A stretch of 64,000 bases of DNA from Shewanella glacialipiscicola (GCF_023283485.1 NZ_JAKILU010000021.1:1-64000); one strand, 5' to 3'; numbered from the stretch's first letter, positions 22,360 to 35,298 are shown. A program made the numbers and translations. The notes: generated by a model from the sequence alone, not told the origin.

Positions 22360-22800
22360 TTAAATATCCTGTTGCCATTGTGCTAACCATGCAAGCGCTG
22401 GGTCTTCTGGTACGGGATCGAGTTGTACATCGATCTGGATCTTATCCACAAAGGCTTTTGCATCGCACTCTTGAATCGCAGAAATTAATTTTTCAGGCCC
22501 TTGGCAAAAAGTGTCATAACTTGAGTCACCAATTGCACATAAGGCAAAGTTTACTTGGCTGAGATCCGGTTTTTGCTCAGTAATTTCGTTAAAAAAGGGC
22601 TGAATATTATCTGGAAGATCACCGGCACCATGGGTTGATGACACGATTATCCATAGAGCATGAGTGTCTATTTCATGCAGCGTTGGTGTTAAATACACTT
22701 GAACTTGGTGCCCTTGCTCTGTTAATTGCGCCATTATTTCGTCGGCGACATACTCAGCACTGCCCAAGGTAGTACCAACAATTACTTCAACCTTTGCCAT
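22360..22800 (-). CDS. mioC: Flavodoxin-like protein MioC
   Basis: MioC is a small FMN protein linked in E. coli to biotin synthase activity; its gene borders oriC and its transcription passes through the origin. The 146-residue protein has the flavodoxin fold with IVGTTLGSAEYVADEIMAQL, the phosphate loop region IVSSTHGAGDLPDN and ALCAIGDSSYDTFCQGPEKL. Transcription runs from this gene into oriC. A consensus DnaA box lies inside the coding region at 22442-22450. Confidence 0.93.
   Translation of the reverse strand: MAKVEVIVGTTLGSAEYVADEIMAQLTEQGHQVQVYLTPTLHEIDTHALWIIVSSTHGAGDLPDNIQPFFNEITEQKPDLSQVNFALCAIGDSSYDTFCQGPEKLISAIQECDAKAFVDKIQIDVQLDPVPEDPALAWLAQWQQDI
22442..22450 (+). promoter_or_regulatory. 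Consensus DnaA box inside mioC
   Basis: TTATCCACA, identical to the strong E. coli DnaA box, lies near the 3' end of mioC about 90 bases beyond the intergenic origin. A near match TTATCCATA lies at 22647-22655. They may extend the functional origin or load DnaA to block mioC transcription. Confidence 0.55.
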
Positions 22801-23046
22801 TATAATTTCTCTTTGTGTTGTTGTTTTTTAAAGTTATTTCAATTAAATAGATAGCAGATAGCTATTATTATGCTCATCATAAAGGAAATATGAGTAGGAC
22901 CACAGAAGCAATATGGGACTTTTATTATATTTATCGTCGCGATAATAACGTTTATTTAATGTACGAGCGGCTTTTAGATAACCCTAATAAAAAATGTTTT
23001 ATTACAATAATTCCATTTAAAATCAAATAACTATAATAGGTAAACT

Positions 23047-24600
23047 ATGACTGTACCCGTAAATTCGCCCCAGTGGCCACGGCAAATCCCTTACATTATC
23101 GCAAGTGAGGCGTGTGAACGTTTTAGCTTTTATGGCATGCGGAATATTCTTACTCCGTTTTTAATGACAGCACTTTTACTGTCTATTCCTGAAGAATTAC
23201 GTGGGGCTATGGCTAAGGATGTGTTCCATTCCTTTGTCATTGGAGTGTACTTTTTTCCGTTACTCGGTGGTTGGATTGCCGATCGTTTTTTTGGTAAATA
23301 CAATACTATCCTGTGGTTAAGCCTTATTTACTGTGTTGGTCATGCGTTTCTCGCTATTTTTGAACACAGTATTCAAGGATTTTATACGGGATTATTTTTA
23401 ATTGCGCTCGGTTCGGGTGGGATTAAGCCGTTGGTTTCTTCTTTTATGGGAGATCAATTTGATCAAACCAATAAAACATTGGCGCAGAAAGCGTTTGATC
23501 TATTTTATTTTACGATTAATTTTGGCTCCTTCTTTGCCTCGTTATCTATGCCGCTATTGTTGAAATACTATGGTGCTGCGGTCGCATTTGGGATCCCTGG
23601 TGTGTTGATGTTTATTGCAACTGTGTTCTTCTGGTTAGGCCGCAAACGTTATGTACATATGCCACCCGAGCCTAAAAACCCCCATGGTTTTTTACCCGTG
23701 ATCCGTACAGCGTTACTAACTAAGGTCGTGGGCCAGTCCAATATTGGTTTGGTATTAGCCTTAATCGGAATTATGTCAGCAGCATATGCTTTAGTGAATA
23801 TTCCTACTTTAGGCATAGTTGCGGGGTTATGTAGCGCCTTAGTGTTAGTGATGGGTTTTGTGGGCGCTGGAGCCGCATTACAACTCGAGCGAGCTAAAGG
23901 GATTCACCCTGATAACGCCGTCGATGGGGTACGTTCTGTATTACGTATCTTAGTTTTGTTTGCGTTAGTGACACCTTTTTGGTCTTTGTTCGACCAAAAA
24001 GCGTCAACTTGGATTCTGCAAGCTAATGACATGTCTAAGCCGCAATGGTTTGAGCCTGCCATGATGCAAGCGTTGAATCCATTATTAGTGATGATATTGA
24101 TCCCGTTTAATAACTTTGTGCTTTATCCGGCGATTGAGCGCATGGGAGTTAGATTAACGGCTTTGCGTAAAATGGGAGCGGGAATTGCGATTACAGGTGT
24201 GAGCTGGATAGTCGTTGGCAGTATTCAATTAGTGATGGATGGGGGAACGGTATTATCTATATTTTGGCAAATTCTACCTTATGCTTTGCTAACGTTTGGT
24301 GAGGTTTTAGTCTCTTCTACGGGATTAGAGTTTGCCTATAGCCAAGCGCCTAAGGCGATGAAGGGCACCATTATGAGTTTTTGGACACTATCGGTGACCG
24401 TCGGTAACTTATGGGTATTGCTCGCGAACGTCAGTGTAAAAAGCCCTGCGGTGACTGAACAAATCGCTTTAACGGGCATTAGCATTACCGCATTTCAAAT
24501 GTTTTTCTTTGCTGCTTTTGCTATTTGCGCTGCATTGATATTTGCTCTTTATGCCAGAACCTATCAGATGCAAGATCATTACCGCCACGTCGAATCATGA
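23047..24600 (+). CDS. Proton-dependent oligopeptide transporter (POT/PTR2 family)
   Basis: The 517-residue inner-membrane protein should import di- or tripeptides with protons. It has the POT signature EACERFSFYGMRNIL (ExxER motif with aromatic follow-up, residues ~18-32) and GGWIADRFFGKYNTILWLS. Around residue 130 there is GLFLIALGSGGIKPLVSSFMGDQFDQ. About 12-14 hydrophobic helices fill the rest. It is transcribed away from mioC as a single gene and ends at a strong bidirectional terminator. Substrate preference cannot be read. Confidence 0.92.
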   Translation: MTVPVNSPQWPRQIPYIIASEACERFSFYGMRNILTPFLMTALLLSIPEELRGAMAKDVFHSFVIGVYFFPLLGGWIADRFFGKYNTILWLSLIYCVGHAFLAIFEHSIQGFYTGLFLIALGSGGIKPLVSSFMGDQFDQTNKTLAQKAFDLFYFTINFGSFFASLSMPLLLKYYGAAVAFGIPGVLMFIATVFFWLGRKRYVHMPPEPKNPHGFLPVIRTALLTKVVGQSNIGLVLALIGIMSAAYALVNIPTLGIVAGLCSALVLVMGFVGAGAALQLERAKGIHPDNAVDGVRSVLRILVLFALVTPFWSLFDQKASTWILQANDMSKPQWFEPAMMQALNPLLVMILIPFNNFVLYPAIERMGVRLTALRKMGAGIAITGVSWIVVGSIQLVMDGGTVLSIFWQILPYALLTFGEVLVSSTGLEFAYSQAPKAMKGTIMSFWTLSVTVGNLWVLLANVSVKSPAVTEQIALTGISITAFQMFFFAAFAICAALIFALYARTYQMQDHYRHVES

Positions 24601-24637
24601 TTTAGCCGATGAGTAAAAATATTCGGTTGTAGATAAA

Positions 24638-24666
24638 AAATCAGCCCATATTGTATGGGCTGATTT
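24638..24666. terminator. Bidirectional terminator between the POT transporter gene and mnmE
   Basis: The arms AAATCAGCCCATA (24638-24650) and TATGGGCTGATTT (24654-24666) pair perfectly over 13 bases with a three-base loop, between convergent genes. Confidence 0.9.
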
Positions 24667-24690
24667 ATATGGAAATAATATTAAGGTTAG

Positions 24691-26052
24691 TTATTTCCCG
24701 ATGCAGAAAGAACTAAAAATCTTGCCAAGTAAATCATCTGAAGTGAAGCGGCCAGTGATTTCTGATAATGCTAATTGGCACATACGCAGCTCCTCTGCCA
24801 ATAACTCTCCAGCTAAATAAACCTCTAACTGTTCCTTACCCAATTGCAGGTGTCCTGCGGCTAATTCAAGGGCTTCTAAGTGGCGACGACGGGCGATAAA
24901 ACCCCCTTCGAGATTACTCTGATAACCCATAAGTGACTTTAAGTGCTGTTTCAACTCTTCAACACCTAAACCTGTTTTAGCCGAGATCCGATAGACGCTA
25001 TAACCTTGTTCTTCGGTCATCATTAAGTCTTCACCTGTGAGATCGGCTTTATTGCGAATCACAGTCACGCCCAAATTAGAAGGCAGGCGATCGACAAAAT
25101 CTGGCCAAATATCATGGGGGTCCACGGCGGCAGTTGTGGTGCCATCAACCATAAACAGTACGCGATCGGCAGTATTAATTTCATTCCACGCACGCTCAAT
25201 ACCAATTTGTTCAACGGTATCTGTAGTATCACGTAGACCCGCGGTATCGATAATGTGCAGTGGCATACCATCTAAATGAATATGTTCACGTAATACGTCA
25301 CGTGTTGTACCGGCTATTTCGGTCACAATCGCCGACTCTTTACCGGCTAATGCATTTAATAAACTTGATTTACCAGCATTTGGGCGACCCGCAATCACGA
25401 CTTTCATGCCTTCGCGGATGATAGAACCTTGCTTCGCGCTGGCTTGTACTAGGTCGAGTTTGTTGATGATTTTATAAAGTGCATTAGCAATTTTTCCATC
25501 ACTTAAAAAGTCGACTTCTTCATCGGGGAAATCAATCGCAGCTTCTACGTATAAACGTAGATTAGTGACTTGGTCCACCAGCTCGTGGACTTCTTTAGAA
25601 AATTCCCCCTGCAAAGATTGCAGGGCACTTTTTGCTGCTTGCTCACTGGTGGCATCAATAAGGTCGGCAATCGCTTCGGCTTGGGTTAAATCGAGCTTAT
25701 CGTTCATAAAGGCTTGTTCACTGAACTCACCGGGTTTTGCGATACGAATGCCACCGACTTCCATTACACGTTTGATCAGCATGTCGAGAACGATTTGGCC
25801 ACCATGGCCTTGCAGTTCAAGTACATCTTCGCCAGTAAAGGAATTAGGTCCTTTAAAAAATAGCGCTATGCCTTGGTCTATCACCTGGCCCGATGCACTT
25901 TTAAAATCGCAGTAATCGGCATATCGTGTTTTAGGAAGATGGCCTAATACGGCCATAGCGACATCACAGGCTTTGTCGCCTGAAATTCGAATGATGCCAA
26001 CGCCGCCACGTCCGGGCGCGGTGGCTTGAGCCACAATAGTGTCAGTTGTCAC
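24691..26052 (-). CDS. mnmE: tRNA uridine-5-carboxymethylaminomethyl modification GTPase MnmE (TrmE)
   Basis: MnmE is the GTPase partner of MnmG in wobble-uridine modification and binds the tetrahydrofolate one-carbon donor. I chose the GTG at 26052 ([25 protein letters not shown]), giving 453 residues; the frame also has a GTG four codons upstream. The N-terminal folate-binding domain is followed by a helical domain and the G domain ([14 protein letters not shown] near residue 220, [12 protein letters not shown]). The C-terminal catalytic motif FCIGK is intact. Confidence 0.96.
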   Translation of the reverse strand: MTTDTIVAQATAPGRGGVGIIRISGDKACDVAMAVLGHLPKTRYADYCDFKSASGQVIDQGIALFFKGPNSFTGEDVLELQGHGGQIVLDMLIKRVMEVGGIRIAKPGEFSEQAFMNDKLDLTQAEAIADLIDATSEQAAKSALQSLQGEFSKEVHELVDQVTNLRLYVEAAIDFPDEEVDFLSDGKIANALYKIINKLDLVQASAKQGSIIREGMKVVIAGRPNAGKSSLLNALAGKESAIVTEIAGTTRDVLREHIHLDGMPLHIIDTAGLRDTTDTVEQIGIERAWNEINTADRVLFMVDGTTTAAVDPHDIWPDFVDRLPSNLGVTVIRNKADLTGEDLMMTEEQGYSVYRISAKTGLGVEELKQHLKSLMGYQSNLEGGFIARRRHLEALELAAGHLQLGKEQLEVYLAGELLAEELRMCQLALSEITGRFTSDDLLGKIFSSFCIGK

Positions 26053-26093
26053 AAGAATACCCACCCAGCTAATGTCTACTAATCATATAAAGG

Positions 26094-26120
26094 AAAAGGC
26101 GGCTAATTAAGCCGCCTTTT
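26094..26120 (-). terminator. Terminator-like hairpin between yidC and mnmE
   Basis: AAAAGGCGGCT (26094-26104) and AGCCGCCTTTT (26110-26120) pair perfectly. On the minus strand a T tract follows. Transcription from rpmH-rnpA-yidD-yidC would meet it before mnmE. Confidence 0.85.
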
Positions 26121-26178
26121 AGTGTCAATCGTTCATATTAATATGTAATGATGCGCTAGAATCTTGGAAATCTTAGAC

Positions 26179-27807
26179 TTATTTTAAGCCTTTTTTCGCC
26201 AGACCTGCATAAATAATCTTTTGCTGCGTGATAGCAACAATGTTACCTACTAACCAGTACAGCACTAGACCTGATGGGAACCACAGGAAGAATACGGTAA
26301 AGATGACTGGCATCCACTGCATCATTTTTACTTGCATTGGATCCATTGTCGGTGCAATAGGCTGCATTTTTTGCATCACAAACATCGACACACCCATTAG
26401 CAACGGCAATATGTAGTATGGATCTTGTACCGATAAATCGTGGATCCATAACATAAATGGTGCATGACGTAGTTCGAAGCTTTCTAACAATACCCAGTAT
26501 AAGGCAATGAAGATTGGCATCTGTAAAATAATAGGTAAACAGCCACCCATAGGGTTAACTTTTTCTTTCTTATACAGTTCCATCATGGCCTGACCCATCT
26601 TTTGACGGTCATCACCAAAGCGTTCTTTCAACTCTGTCAGTTTAGGTTGTAGGTTACGCATCTTCGCCATTGAGGTGTACTGCGCTTTTGTTAGCGGGAA
26701 CAGTAAACCACGAACGGTTAAGGTGATCAGGATAATTGCTAGACCCCAGTTACCAACGAATGACTGATAGAACATCAGTAACCAGTGAATTGGAACCGCT
26801 AGCCACCATAGGAAACCGTAATCGACAACTAGGTTTAAGGTTTCAGAGATTGCAGACAGTGCTTTTTGATCTTTAGGACCAACATAGAACTGTGAGCTAA
26901 TCTCTTGAGTTGCTCCAGGTGCAATATCGTATACCGCGCCGCGGAAACCAATATTTGCTAAACCGCCCGCACTAACACTAGAGAAAATAGTATTGCTGTT
27001 GGTAGCCGGTGGGATCCAAGCTGAAACGAAATAATGTTGTAGCATGGCTGCCCAACCGCCCAATGTCGCTTGGTTCAGGTTGCCTTTTGCCATGTCATCA
27101 AAGTTGTATTTCTCATAACGCACATCTTGCGTCGAGAATGCAGCGCCACGATAGGTTGGCATAACCATGCTGCTTTCAGACGGTTTAATGGTTTGTTTAA
27201 TCTGACCATACATCTGAACTTGTAACGGTGTTGCTGAAGTATTATTGATTTTATAATCAACATCGACGTTAAATTTACCGCGATGGAATACAAATACTTT
27301 AGTATAAGTTACGCCATTGTCAGCCACATAGGTTAATGGCACTTCTAAGGTGTCTTGGCCTTCAGCTAACGTATATTCAGTGGCTGTGGTGCTAAATTGC
27401 GCACGACCTTTTGCACTACTGTCGATGCCATCACGACCAATTAGACCGCTTTGGGCGATATAAGTGAAATCTTTTGTTTGCTCAAGCAATACAAATGGTT
27501 GCTCTTTATCGAGCTCCATTTTATGCGAAACTAATGCCGCAAAAACGATGTCACCACCGACTGGATTAATCTGAACATCTAACTGATCGGTTTTTACGGT
27601 AATAAGTTTACCGTTTTCAATCACAGCTACAGCAGGCACACCAGTATCAGCTTCTGGAACATCGGCACTGTGTGAGCTTGTCGCGTTCGCCACTAATGAC
27701 GATTCGGTTGCAACGGGTTTAGGAGCTTTATCCGTTTGCCACTGTTGCCACAGCAAAAAGCTGACAAACAGTAGTCCTATGAGCAATATATTGCGTTGAG
27801 ATTCCAT
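26179..27807 (-). CDS. yidC: Membrane protein insertase YidC
   Basis: YidC inserts and folds inner-membrane proteins, alone or with SecYEG. The 542-residue protein has an N-terminal membrane anchor ([17 protein letters not shown]), a large periplasmic domain (about 50-340), and the conserved C-terminal Oxa1 core. The core includes the hydrophilic-groove helix [38 protein letters not shown] and [22 protein letters not shown]. It lies directly after yidD, as in E. coli. Confidence 0.98.
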   Translation of the reverse strand: MESQRNILLIGLLFVSFLLWQQWQTDKAPKPVATESSLVANATSSHSADVPEADTGVPAVAVIENGKLITVKTDQLDVQINPVGGDIVFAALVSHKMELDKEQPFVLLEQTKDFTYIAQSGLIGRDGIDSSAKGRAQFSTTATEYTLAEGQDTLEVPLTYVADNGVTYTKVFVFHRGKFNVDVDYKINNTSATPLQVQMYGQIKQTIKPSESSMVMPTYRGAAFSTQDVRYEKYNFDDMAKGNLNQATLGGWAAMLQHYFVSAWIPPATNSNTIFSSVSAGGLANIGFRGAVYDIAPGATQEISSQFYVGPKDQKALSAISETLNLVVDYGFLWWLAVPIHWLLMFYQSFVGNWGLAIILITLTVRGLLFPLTKAQYTSMAKMRNLQPKLTELKERFGDDRQKMGQAMMELYKKEKVNPMGGCLPIILQMPIFIALYWVLLESFELRHAPFMLWIHDLSVQDPYYILPLLMGVSMFVMQKMQPIAPTMDPMQVKMMQWMPVIFTVFFLWFPSGLVLYWLVGNIVAITQQKIIYAGLAKKGLK

Positions 27808-27810
27808 AGC

Positions 27811-28065
27811 CTATTTATTACACCTGTCATTTTTAGGGGGGACGGGATCACTACCGCCGGGATGTAAAGGGTGACATTTTAATATGCGTTTCAATGCAAA
27901 CCAACAACCTTTCGCGGTTCCATGCACTTTTATTGCTTCAATAGCGTAGTGAGAGCAGGTGGGATTGAAACGGCATCTAGGGCCCAGTATAGGGCTGATG
28001 AATACCTGATAGCCACGAATAAACGTGGTCGCTAGCCGTTGTAGCGGCGACTGAGTTTGCGCCAT
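27811..28065 (-). CDS. yidD: Membrane protein insertion efficiency factor YidD
   Basis: This 84-residue protein aids YidC-dependent insertion. It carries the family hallmark [24 protein letters not shown] and ends [16 protein letters not shown]. Its ATG start overlaps the end of rnpA by 34 bases, the same coupled arrangement as in E. coli. Three bases separate it from yidC. Confidence 0.95.
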   Translation of the reverse strand: MAQTQSPLQRLATTFIRGYQVFISPILGPRCRFNPTCSHYAIEAIKVHGTAKGCWFALKRILKCHPLHPGGSDPVPPKNDRCNK

Positions 28066-28388
28066 AGCTTTTCTATCAATTTGTTGATTTCAGCGTTTTC
28101 CATTTCCATCACGCCATTTCTGACAAGCACAACAATATCAAGATGAGGAATGTCGTGTTGATTTAAGCGAAAACTATCTCTTATTACGCGTTTAATACGG
28201 TTGCGTTGGTTCGCGCGTTTTACATAGCGTTTAGCAACAGTAAGGCCCATACGCGGATGTTGTTCCGTGTTAGGAATAGCGAGCAAGGTAATTTCAGCAG
28301 AAGATGCTTTGATGGGATTGGAAAATACAGATTTAAATTGCGCGGGAGTTAGCAAACGTAACTCCCGCGTAAAGGTATAGCTAGTCAA
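28032..28388 (-). CDS. rnpA: Ribonuclease P protein component RnpA
   Basis: RnpA is the protein subunit of RNase P, which trims the 5' ends of tRNA precursors with the M1 RNA. The 118-residue basic protein shows [44 protein letters not shown] (the RNR motif region) and a closing helix [13 protein letters not shown]. It follows rpmH by 15 bases. Confidence 0.97.
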   Translation of the reverse strand: MTSYTFTRELRLLTPAQFKSVFSNPIKASSAEITLLAIPNTEQHPRMGLTVAKRYVKRANQRNRIKRVIRDSFRLNQHDIPHLDIVVLVRNGVMEMENAEINKLIEKLWRKLSRRYNG

Positions 28389-28403
28389 CTAGTTACCCAC
28401 TTA

Positions 28404-28541
28404 TTAAGCAGATAAACGAGCGCGACCTTTCGCACGACGACGTGCAAGCACCTTACGGCCGCCTACAGTAGCCATACGAGCGCGGAAGCCGTGAGAACGC
28501 TTGCGCTTCAGGTTGCTAGGTTGAAAAGTACGTTTACTCAT
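28404..28541 (-). CDS. rpmH: 50S ribosomal protein L34
   Basis: The 45-residue product begins [20 protein letters not shown], continues [19 protein letters not shown] and ends ARLSA. It was found by reading the minus strand directly. It is the first gene of the conserved rpmH-rnpA-yidD-yidC unit and diverges from dnaA. Confidence 0.97.
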
Positions 28542-28617
28542 GATGGCAATCCGTCTTTGTTATTAGTGAATATATCCTTATCTCCAAAGTTAGAGGTAAG
28601 GGCAAAAAAGAGGCCGA

Positions 28618-28646
28618 ATTGTAATCACTTTACTTAGCCCCGTCAA
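28618..28646 (-). promoter_or_regulatory. Promoter of the rpmH operon
   Basis: On the minus strand, TTGACG (28641-28646), a 17-base spacer and TACAAT (28618-28623) make a near-consensus sigma-70 promoter about 75 bases upstream of the rpmH start. Confidence 0.75.
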
Positions 28647-28699
28647 CAACGAAAGTAAGTAAGTATTTTATTTCTGCCAGCGAGTCCTTAGATTAATCC

Positions 28700-28987
28700 T
28701 CAAAATACACTATAAGATGTGGATAACTCTGTGCACAGACACTACATATAGTAGTAAAGCTTATCTTCGAGCCGATCTAAGGGCCGCCATTATAGATCAA
28801 TGTGGATCGCTTAATAAAGCAGGATTTGCGCTTAATGCAGAATAAAAGGATCGTTTTAGATCTTTGATGATCGACAAGTTTTAAGCTGAATGATCTCGCT
28901 GGGGATAAATATTTTTTAAGGATGGCGATCATTGAGATCTCGCTATAGAATACACCTCTTTTTTGATGATCTTTTGGGGATAACTAA
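28700..28987 (+). promoter_or_regulatory. dnaA control region with DnaA boxes and a GATC cluster
   Basis: Between rpmH and dnaA there is a DnaA box TGTGGATAA (28718-28726) and two TGGGGATAA sites (28900-28908 and 28975-28983). The last sits directly in front of the dnaA start codon, over the ribosome-binding region. Ten GATC sites fall between 28774 and 28972. This is the pattern expected for DnaA autoregulation and SeqA sequestration. I could not fix the -35/-10 pair with confidence; TATAGAAT at 28944 is a candidate -10. Confidence 0.75.
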
Positions 28988-30385
28988 GTGGCGGTTTCAC
29001 TTTGGCAACAATGTATCGGACGTCTGCAAGATGAGCTTTCTGCTCAGCAGTTTAGTATGTGGATCAGACCGTTACAAGCTGAAATGGATGGAGATACTCT
29101 GGTGCTTTATGCGCCCAACCGCTTCGTGCTTGATTGGGTCAGAGATAAATACATCAATATCATTAATCAGTTCTTTATTGAACAAATGGGCAATGATGCG
29201 CCTAAATTACGTTTTGATATTGGTAGTCGCCCTTCGGCGAAAAAGCCCAGTGTGCCGGCACCTATTGCGCCAACTCGGACTCCTTATACCCAAAACATCC
29301 AAACTAAAGCGACAGTGGGGACGACATTTAATGTCCAAGCTGAGCCTATGGCGAATGCCAATCATCGCAGTAACATTAATCCAAGCTACCAGTTTGATAA
29401 CTTCGTGGAAGGTAAATCAAACCAATTAGGTAAGGCTGCAGCGATGCAAGTGGCTGAAAATCCTGGCGGAGCTTATAACCCATTATTCTTGTACGGTGGT
29501 ACAGGTCTGGGTAAGACGCATTTGTTGCATGCTGTAGGTAACGGGATCATCAAAAATAATCCCAATGCTAAAGTGGTTTATATGCACTCAGAGCGTTTTG
29601 TGCAGGATATGGTTAAAGCACTGCAAAATAATGCGATCGAAGAATTTAAACGTTACTACCGTAGCGTCGATGCGTTATTTATCGATGATATTCAATTTTT
29701 TGCCAATAAAGACAGATCCCAAGAAGAATTCTTTCATACCTTCAACGCCTTACTTGAGGGTAATCACCAAATTATTTTGACATCAGACCGTTATCCAAAA
29801 GAAATCGACGGCGTTGAAGATAGATTAAAATCGCGTTTTGGTTGGGGTTTAACTGTGGCTATTGAGCCACCTGAGTTAGAAACCCGTGTCGCGATTTTAA
29901 TGCGTAAAGCGCAAGAGAGTGGCATTAACTTGCCTGATGAAGTGGCCTTCTTTATTGCTAAGCGTTTACGCTCTAACGTGCGAGAACTGGAAGGGGCGTT
30001 AAACCGTGTTATCGCTAACGCTAACTTTACTGGTCGTCCAATAACCATTGATTTTGTTCGCGAAGCTTTACGTGACCTCTTGGCACTTCAAGAAAAATTA
30101 GTCACTATAGACAATATTCAGAAAACCGTAGCGGAATACTACAAGATTAAGATGGCTGATATGTTGTCTAAACGCCGTTCACGCAGTGTCGCGCGGCCAA
30201 GACAAGTTGCAATGGCGTTATCTAAAGAATTAACTAACCAAAGCTTGCCGGAAATTGGTGATGCTTTTGGTGGTCGAGATCACACCACTGTATTGCATGC
30301 CTGTCGTAAAATTGCTCAGCTACGGGAAGAAAGTCACGATATAAAAGAAGATTACGCTAATTTAATTAGAACTTTATCTTCTTAA
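28988..30385 (+). CDS. dnaA: Chromosomal replication initiator protein DnaA
   Basis: DnaA binds DnaA boxes, melts oriC and loads the helicase. The start is GTG, as in E. coli, giving [17 protein letters not shown] and 465 residues. Domain I covers ~1-85 and a variable linker ~86-130. The AAA+ domain has Walker [10 protein letters not shown] and Walker [10 protein letters not shown]. Domain IV has the DnaA signature [15 protein letters not shown]. It lies about 6.6 kb from oriC and heads dnaA-dnaN-recF-gyrB. Confidence 0.99.
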   Translation: MAVSLWQQCIGRLQDELSAQQFSMWIRPLQAEMDGDTLVLYAPNRFVLDWVRDKYINIINQFFIEQMGNDAPKLRFDIGSRPSAKKPSVPAPIAPTRTPYTQNIQTKATVGTTFNVQAEPMANANHRSNINPSYQFDNFVEGKSNQLGKAAAMQVAENPGGAYNPLFLYGGTGLGKTHLLHAVGNGIIKNNPNAKVVYMHSERFVQDMVKALQNNAIEEFKRYYRSVDALFIDDIQFFANKDRSQEEFFHTFNALLEGNHQIILTSDRYPKEIDGVEDRLKSRFGWGLTVAIEPPELETRVAILMRKAQESGINLPDEVAFFIAKRLRSNVRELEGALNRVIANANFTGRPITIDFVREALRDLLALQEKLVTIDNIQKTVAEYYKIKMADMLSKRRSRSVARPRQVAMALSKELTNQSLPEIGDAFGGRDHTTVLHACRKIAQLREESHDIKEDYANLIRTLSS

Positions 30386-30404
30386 AACAAGGAATTTGGA
30401 CACG

Positions 30405-31505
30405 ATGAAATTCTCAATTGATAGGGATACCCTATTAAAGCCGTTACAATTGGTCTGTGGCGCCGTTGAAAAACGCCATAATGTGCCAATTTTGTCGAAT
30501 CTTCTTGTAGAAGTAAGTGGCCACACACTTAAATTGACCGGTACAGATTTAGAAGTTGAACTCGTGGGCCAAGCCGTCGTTCACGGTGATATAGAAGAAG
30601 GTCGCACTACGGTGCCGGCTAGAAAATTACTCGATATTGTTAAATCTTTACCAGAACAAAGCGAATTAAAAGTCGAACAACAAGATAACAAATGGTTATT
30701 GCGTTCAGGTCGCAGCCGTTTTTCATTAGCGACTTTGCCTGCTGAAGAATATCCTAACGTTGAAGCTTTCCAAGCAGAGATTGAATTTAGCATAAAGCAG
30801 GGCATGCTAAAGTCGATTATTGATTCGACGCAGTTTTCTATGGCTAACCAAGATGTGCGTTATTATCTCAACGGTTTATTGTTTGAAACCGAAGGTAATA
30901 CTTTGCGTGCGATTGCGACCGATGGCCATCGTTTAGCCTTAAGTCATCGCACTATTGAAGCGCAATTACCTGAAAAACAAGTTATTGTGCCGCGTAAAGG
31001 CATAATGGAAATGGCACGTTTATTAGAGTCGGATGATCTTGATATCACGATAGCTATTAGTGATAACGCCATTCGTGCCACGACTGCCAATACCGTTTTT
31101 ACCAGTAAATTAGTTGATGGTCGTTTTCCTGATTATCGCCGTGTACTGCCCAAAGGTGGTGATAAAATTGTGATAGCTAGTCGTAATCACTTAAAGCAAG
31201 CGCTGACACGTGCCTCTATTTTATCCAATGAAAAATTCCGTGGCGTACGCATTCAACTCGAAAATGGTCTACTAAAGATCACCGCTAATAATCCTGAACA
31301 GGAGGAAGCGGAAGAGATCATCGATGTTGAATACAATAATGAAGCCTTAGAAATTGGCTTTAACGTGAGTTATTTACTGGATGTGCTCAACAATCTTAAG
31401 TCAGACGATGTGCGTATCACGCTGATTGATGGTAACTCCAGCGCCTTAATCGAAAATCACTTGGAAGAAGATTCCATGTATGTTGTTATGCCGATGCGTT
31501 TATAA
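30405..31505 (+). CDS. dnaN: DNA polymerase III beta sliding clamp
   Basis: The clamp encircles DNA and tethers the replicative polymerase. The start is placed at the ATG at 30405 (MKFSIDRDTLLKPLQLV), giving 366 residues, the E. coli length. A TTG three codons earlier is nearer to AAGGA but adds residues not seen in the family. The three repeated clamp domains are intact and the protein ends in the conserved YVVMPMRL. Confidence 0.98.
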   Translation: MKFSIDRDTLLKPLQLVCGAVEKRHNVPILSNLLVEVSGHTLKLTGTDLEVELVGQAVVHGDIEEGRTTVPARKLLDIVKSLPEQSELKVEQQDNKWLLRSGRSRFSLATLPAEEYPNVEAFQAEIEFSIKQGMLKSIIDSTQFSMANQDVRYYLNGLLFETEGNTLRAIATDGHRLALSHRTIEAQLPEKQVIVPRKGIMEMARLLESDDLDITIAISDNAIRATTANTVFTSKLVDGRFPDYRRVLPKGGDKIVIASRNHLKQALTRASILSNEKFRGVRIQLENGLLKITANNPEQEEAEEIIDVEYNNEALEIGFNVSYLLDVLNNLKSDDVRITLIDGNSSALIENHLEEDSMYVVMPMRL

Positions 31506-31554
31506 ACTCTTCATTTTTATATTACCCGTGTCAGTCCCTCTGTCTTTAATGCAG

Positions 31555-31574
31555 ATGCCGCCTAAGGGCGGCAT
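31555..31574 (+). terminator. Hairpin between dnaN and recF
   Basis: ATGCCGCC (31555-31562) pairs with GGCGGCAT (31567-31574). The following T run is weak, so it may attenuate rather than end transcription. Confidence 0.5.
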
Positions 31575-31705
31575 TATGTTTAATATGCAGCATTGGCTAT
31601 TCCTTCACTCAGTTACCAATAGTTTTGGCGGTCAGCAGCGGAGCTCGATATGCTAAGTGCTATGAGTCCTTGTCTATGCCGTTTATGCGGCTCAATGAGT
31701 AATGC

Positions 31706-32788
31706 ATGAGCCTGACCCGTCTTAATATAGAAGCCTTTCGTAACATTCAGTCTGCCCAGCTAATGCCTGCACCGGGGATTAACTTGATTTACGGCCAAAA
31801 TGGCAGTGGCAAAACCAGTATTCTTGAGGCGATTTATTTTCTTGGCATGGGACGTTCGTTTCGTAGCCATTTATCCCAGCGCGTGATTAATAACGATGAT
31901 GATAAGTTAACCTTATTTGCTACGTTAAACTTAGTGCGTGGCGACAGTAAAATCGGTTTACGACGGTTTCGTAGTGGTGAGACCGAAGTAAAAATTGATG
32001 GCGAAAAGGTTAAGCGATTATCGACATTAGCTGAAACTTTACCTATCCAAGTGATCACGCCTGAAAGTTTTTCTCTACTGTTTGAAGGTCCTAAATCTCG
32101 TCGACAATTTATCGATTGGGGTGCATTTCATGCTGATCCACAGTTTTATACTGCTTGGGTGAATGTTAGACGAGTTCTTAAACAAAGAAATCAATTACTT
32201 AGAAATGGTTCATCCTATAGTAATATTCAATTTTGGGACCAAGAGTTTGTGCGCTATGCCGAGCAGGTTACCGAAATACGAAACCATTATGTAGACTCGT
32301 TAAATGAGCTACTTAAGGGTATAATCGGGGAGTTTTTACCGAGTGTAGATGTGAAGGTTTCATTTACGCGCGGCTGGGATAGTAAAACGGATTTTGCTGA
32401 ACTACTCGAAAATCAATATTCCAGAGATTTGGCCACAGGTCATACCGTCAGCGGTCCCCATAAAGCTGACCTTAGACTTCGTGTAGGCACCTTGCCAGCG
32501 CAGGATGCCCTGTCCCGTGGTCAATTAAAATTATTAGTCTGTGCACTGCGTATTGCACAGGGAAAGTTGCTCAAACAACAAATAGATAAACACAGTATTT
32601 ATCTTGTGGACGATCTTCCGTCCGAGTTGGATGCACAGCATAGACAGCTATTGCTTAAGCAGTTAACGGATACCGGAGCACAAGTGTTTGTGACCGCCAT
32701 AGATCCTGCTGCAATAGTCGATTCGTTACACACGCCTCCCGGTAGGATGTTCCATGTGGAACAGGGACGTGTAACGGTAATTGAATAA
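31706..32788 (+). CDS. recF: DNA replication and repair protein RecF
   Basis: RecF is an SMC-like ATPase that, with RecO and RecR, helps load RecA at gaps. The 360-residue protein has Walker [20 protein letters not shown] (about residues 29-47). The ABC signature region is [18 protein letters not shown], and Walker B reads [12 protein letters not shown]. Glu is shifted to [10 protein letters not shown], as usual in RecF. A parS-like sequence lies within its final codons. Confidence 0.97.
   Translation: MSLTRLNIEAFRNIQSAQLMPAPGINLIYGQNGSGKTSILEAIYFLGMGRSFRSHLSQRVINNDDDKLTLFATLNLVRGDSKIGLRRFRSGETEVKIDGEKVKRLSTLAETLPIQVITPESFSLLFEGPKSRRQFIDWGAFHADPQFYTAWVNVRRVLKQRNQLLRNGSSYSNIQFWDQEFVRYAEQVTEIRNHYVDSLNELLKGIIGEFLPSVDVKVSFTRGWDSKTDFAELLENQYSRDLATGHTVSGPHKADLRLRVGTLPAQDALSRGQLKLLVCALRIAQGKLLKQQIDKHSIYLVDDLPSELDAQHRQLLLKQLTDTGAQVFVTAIDPAAIVDSLHTPPGRMFHVEQGRVTVIE
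32748..32763. promoter_or_regulatory. Near-perfect parS site (parS1) within recF
   Basis: TGTTCCATGTGGAACA differs from the palindromic parS sequence TGTTCCACGTGGAACA by one central base. It lies within recF codons for MFHVEQ. It may be a weak ParB site. Confidence 0.65.
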
Positions 32789-32795
32789 CCATTGA

Positions 32796-35222
<2,427 letters not shown>

Positions 35223-35271
35223 TGCTAGCTAGGTAATGCGTTTTAAGTGACGCGTGATGAAGTTAGTAATT

Positions 35272-35298
35272 AAGGGAAAGCTTAGGCTTTCCCTTTTT
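35272..35298 (+). terminator. Terminator after gyrB
   Basis: AAGGGAAAGC (35272-35281) and GCTTTCCCTT (35286-35295) pair perfectly with a TTAG loop and are followed by T residues. Confidence 0.9.

Noticed and set aside
22801..23046. Possible extra gene or DnaA site between mioC and the POT transporter gene
   Set aside because: The 246 bases are AT-rich with no convincing open frame or DnaA box; it is probably only the divergent promoter region.
28932..29429. 165-residue frame overlapping the dnaA start
   Set aside because: It runs out of frame over the highly conserved DnaA N-terminus and has a low-quality composition.
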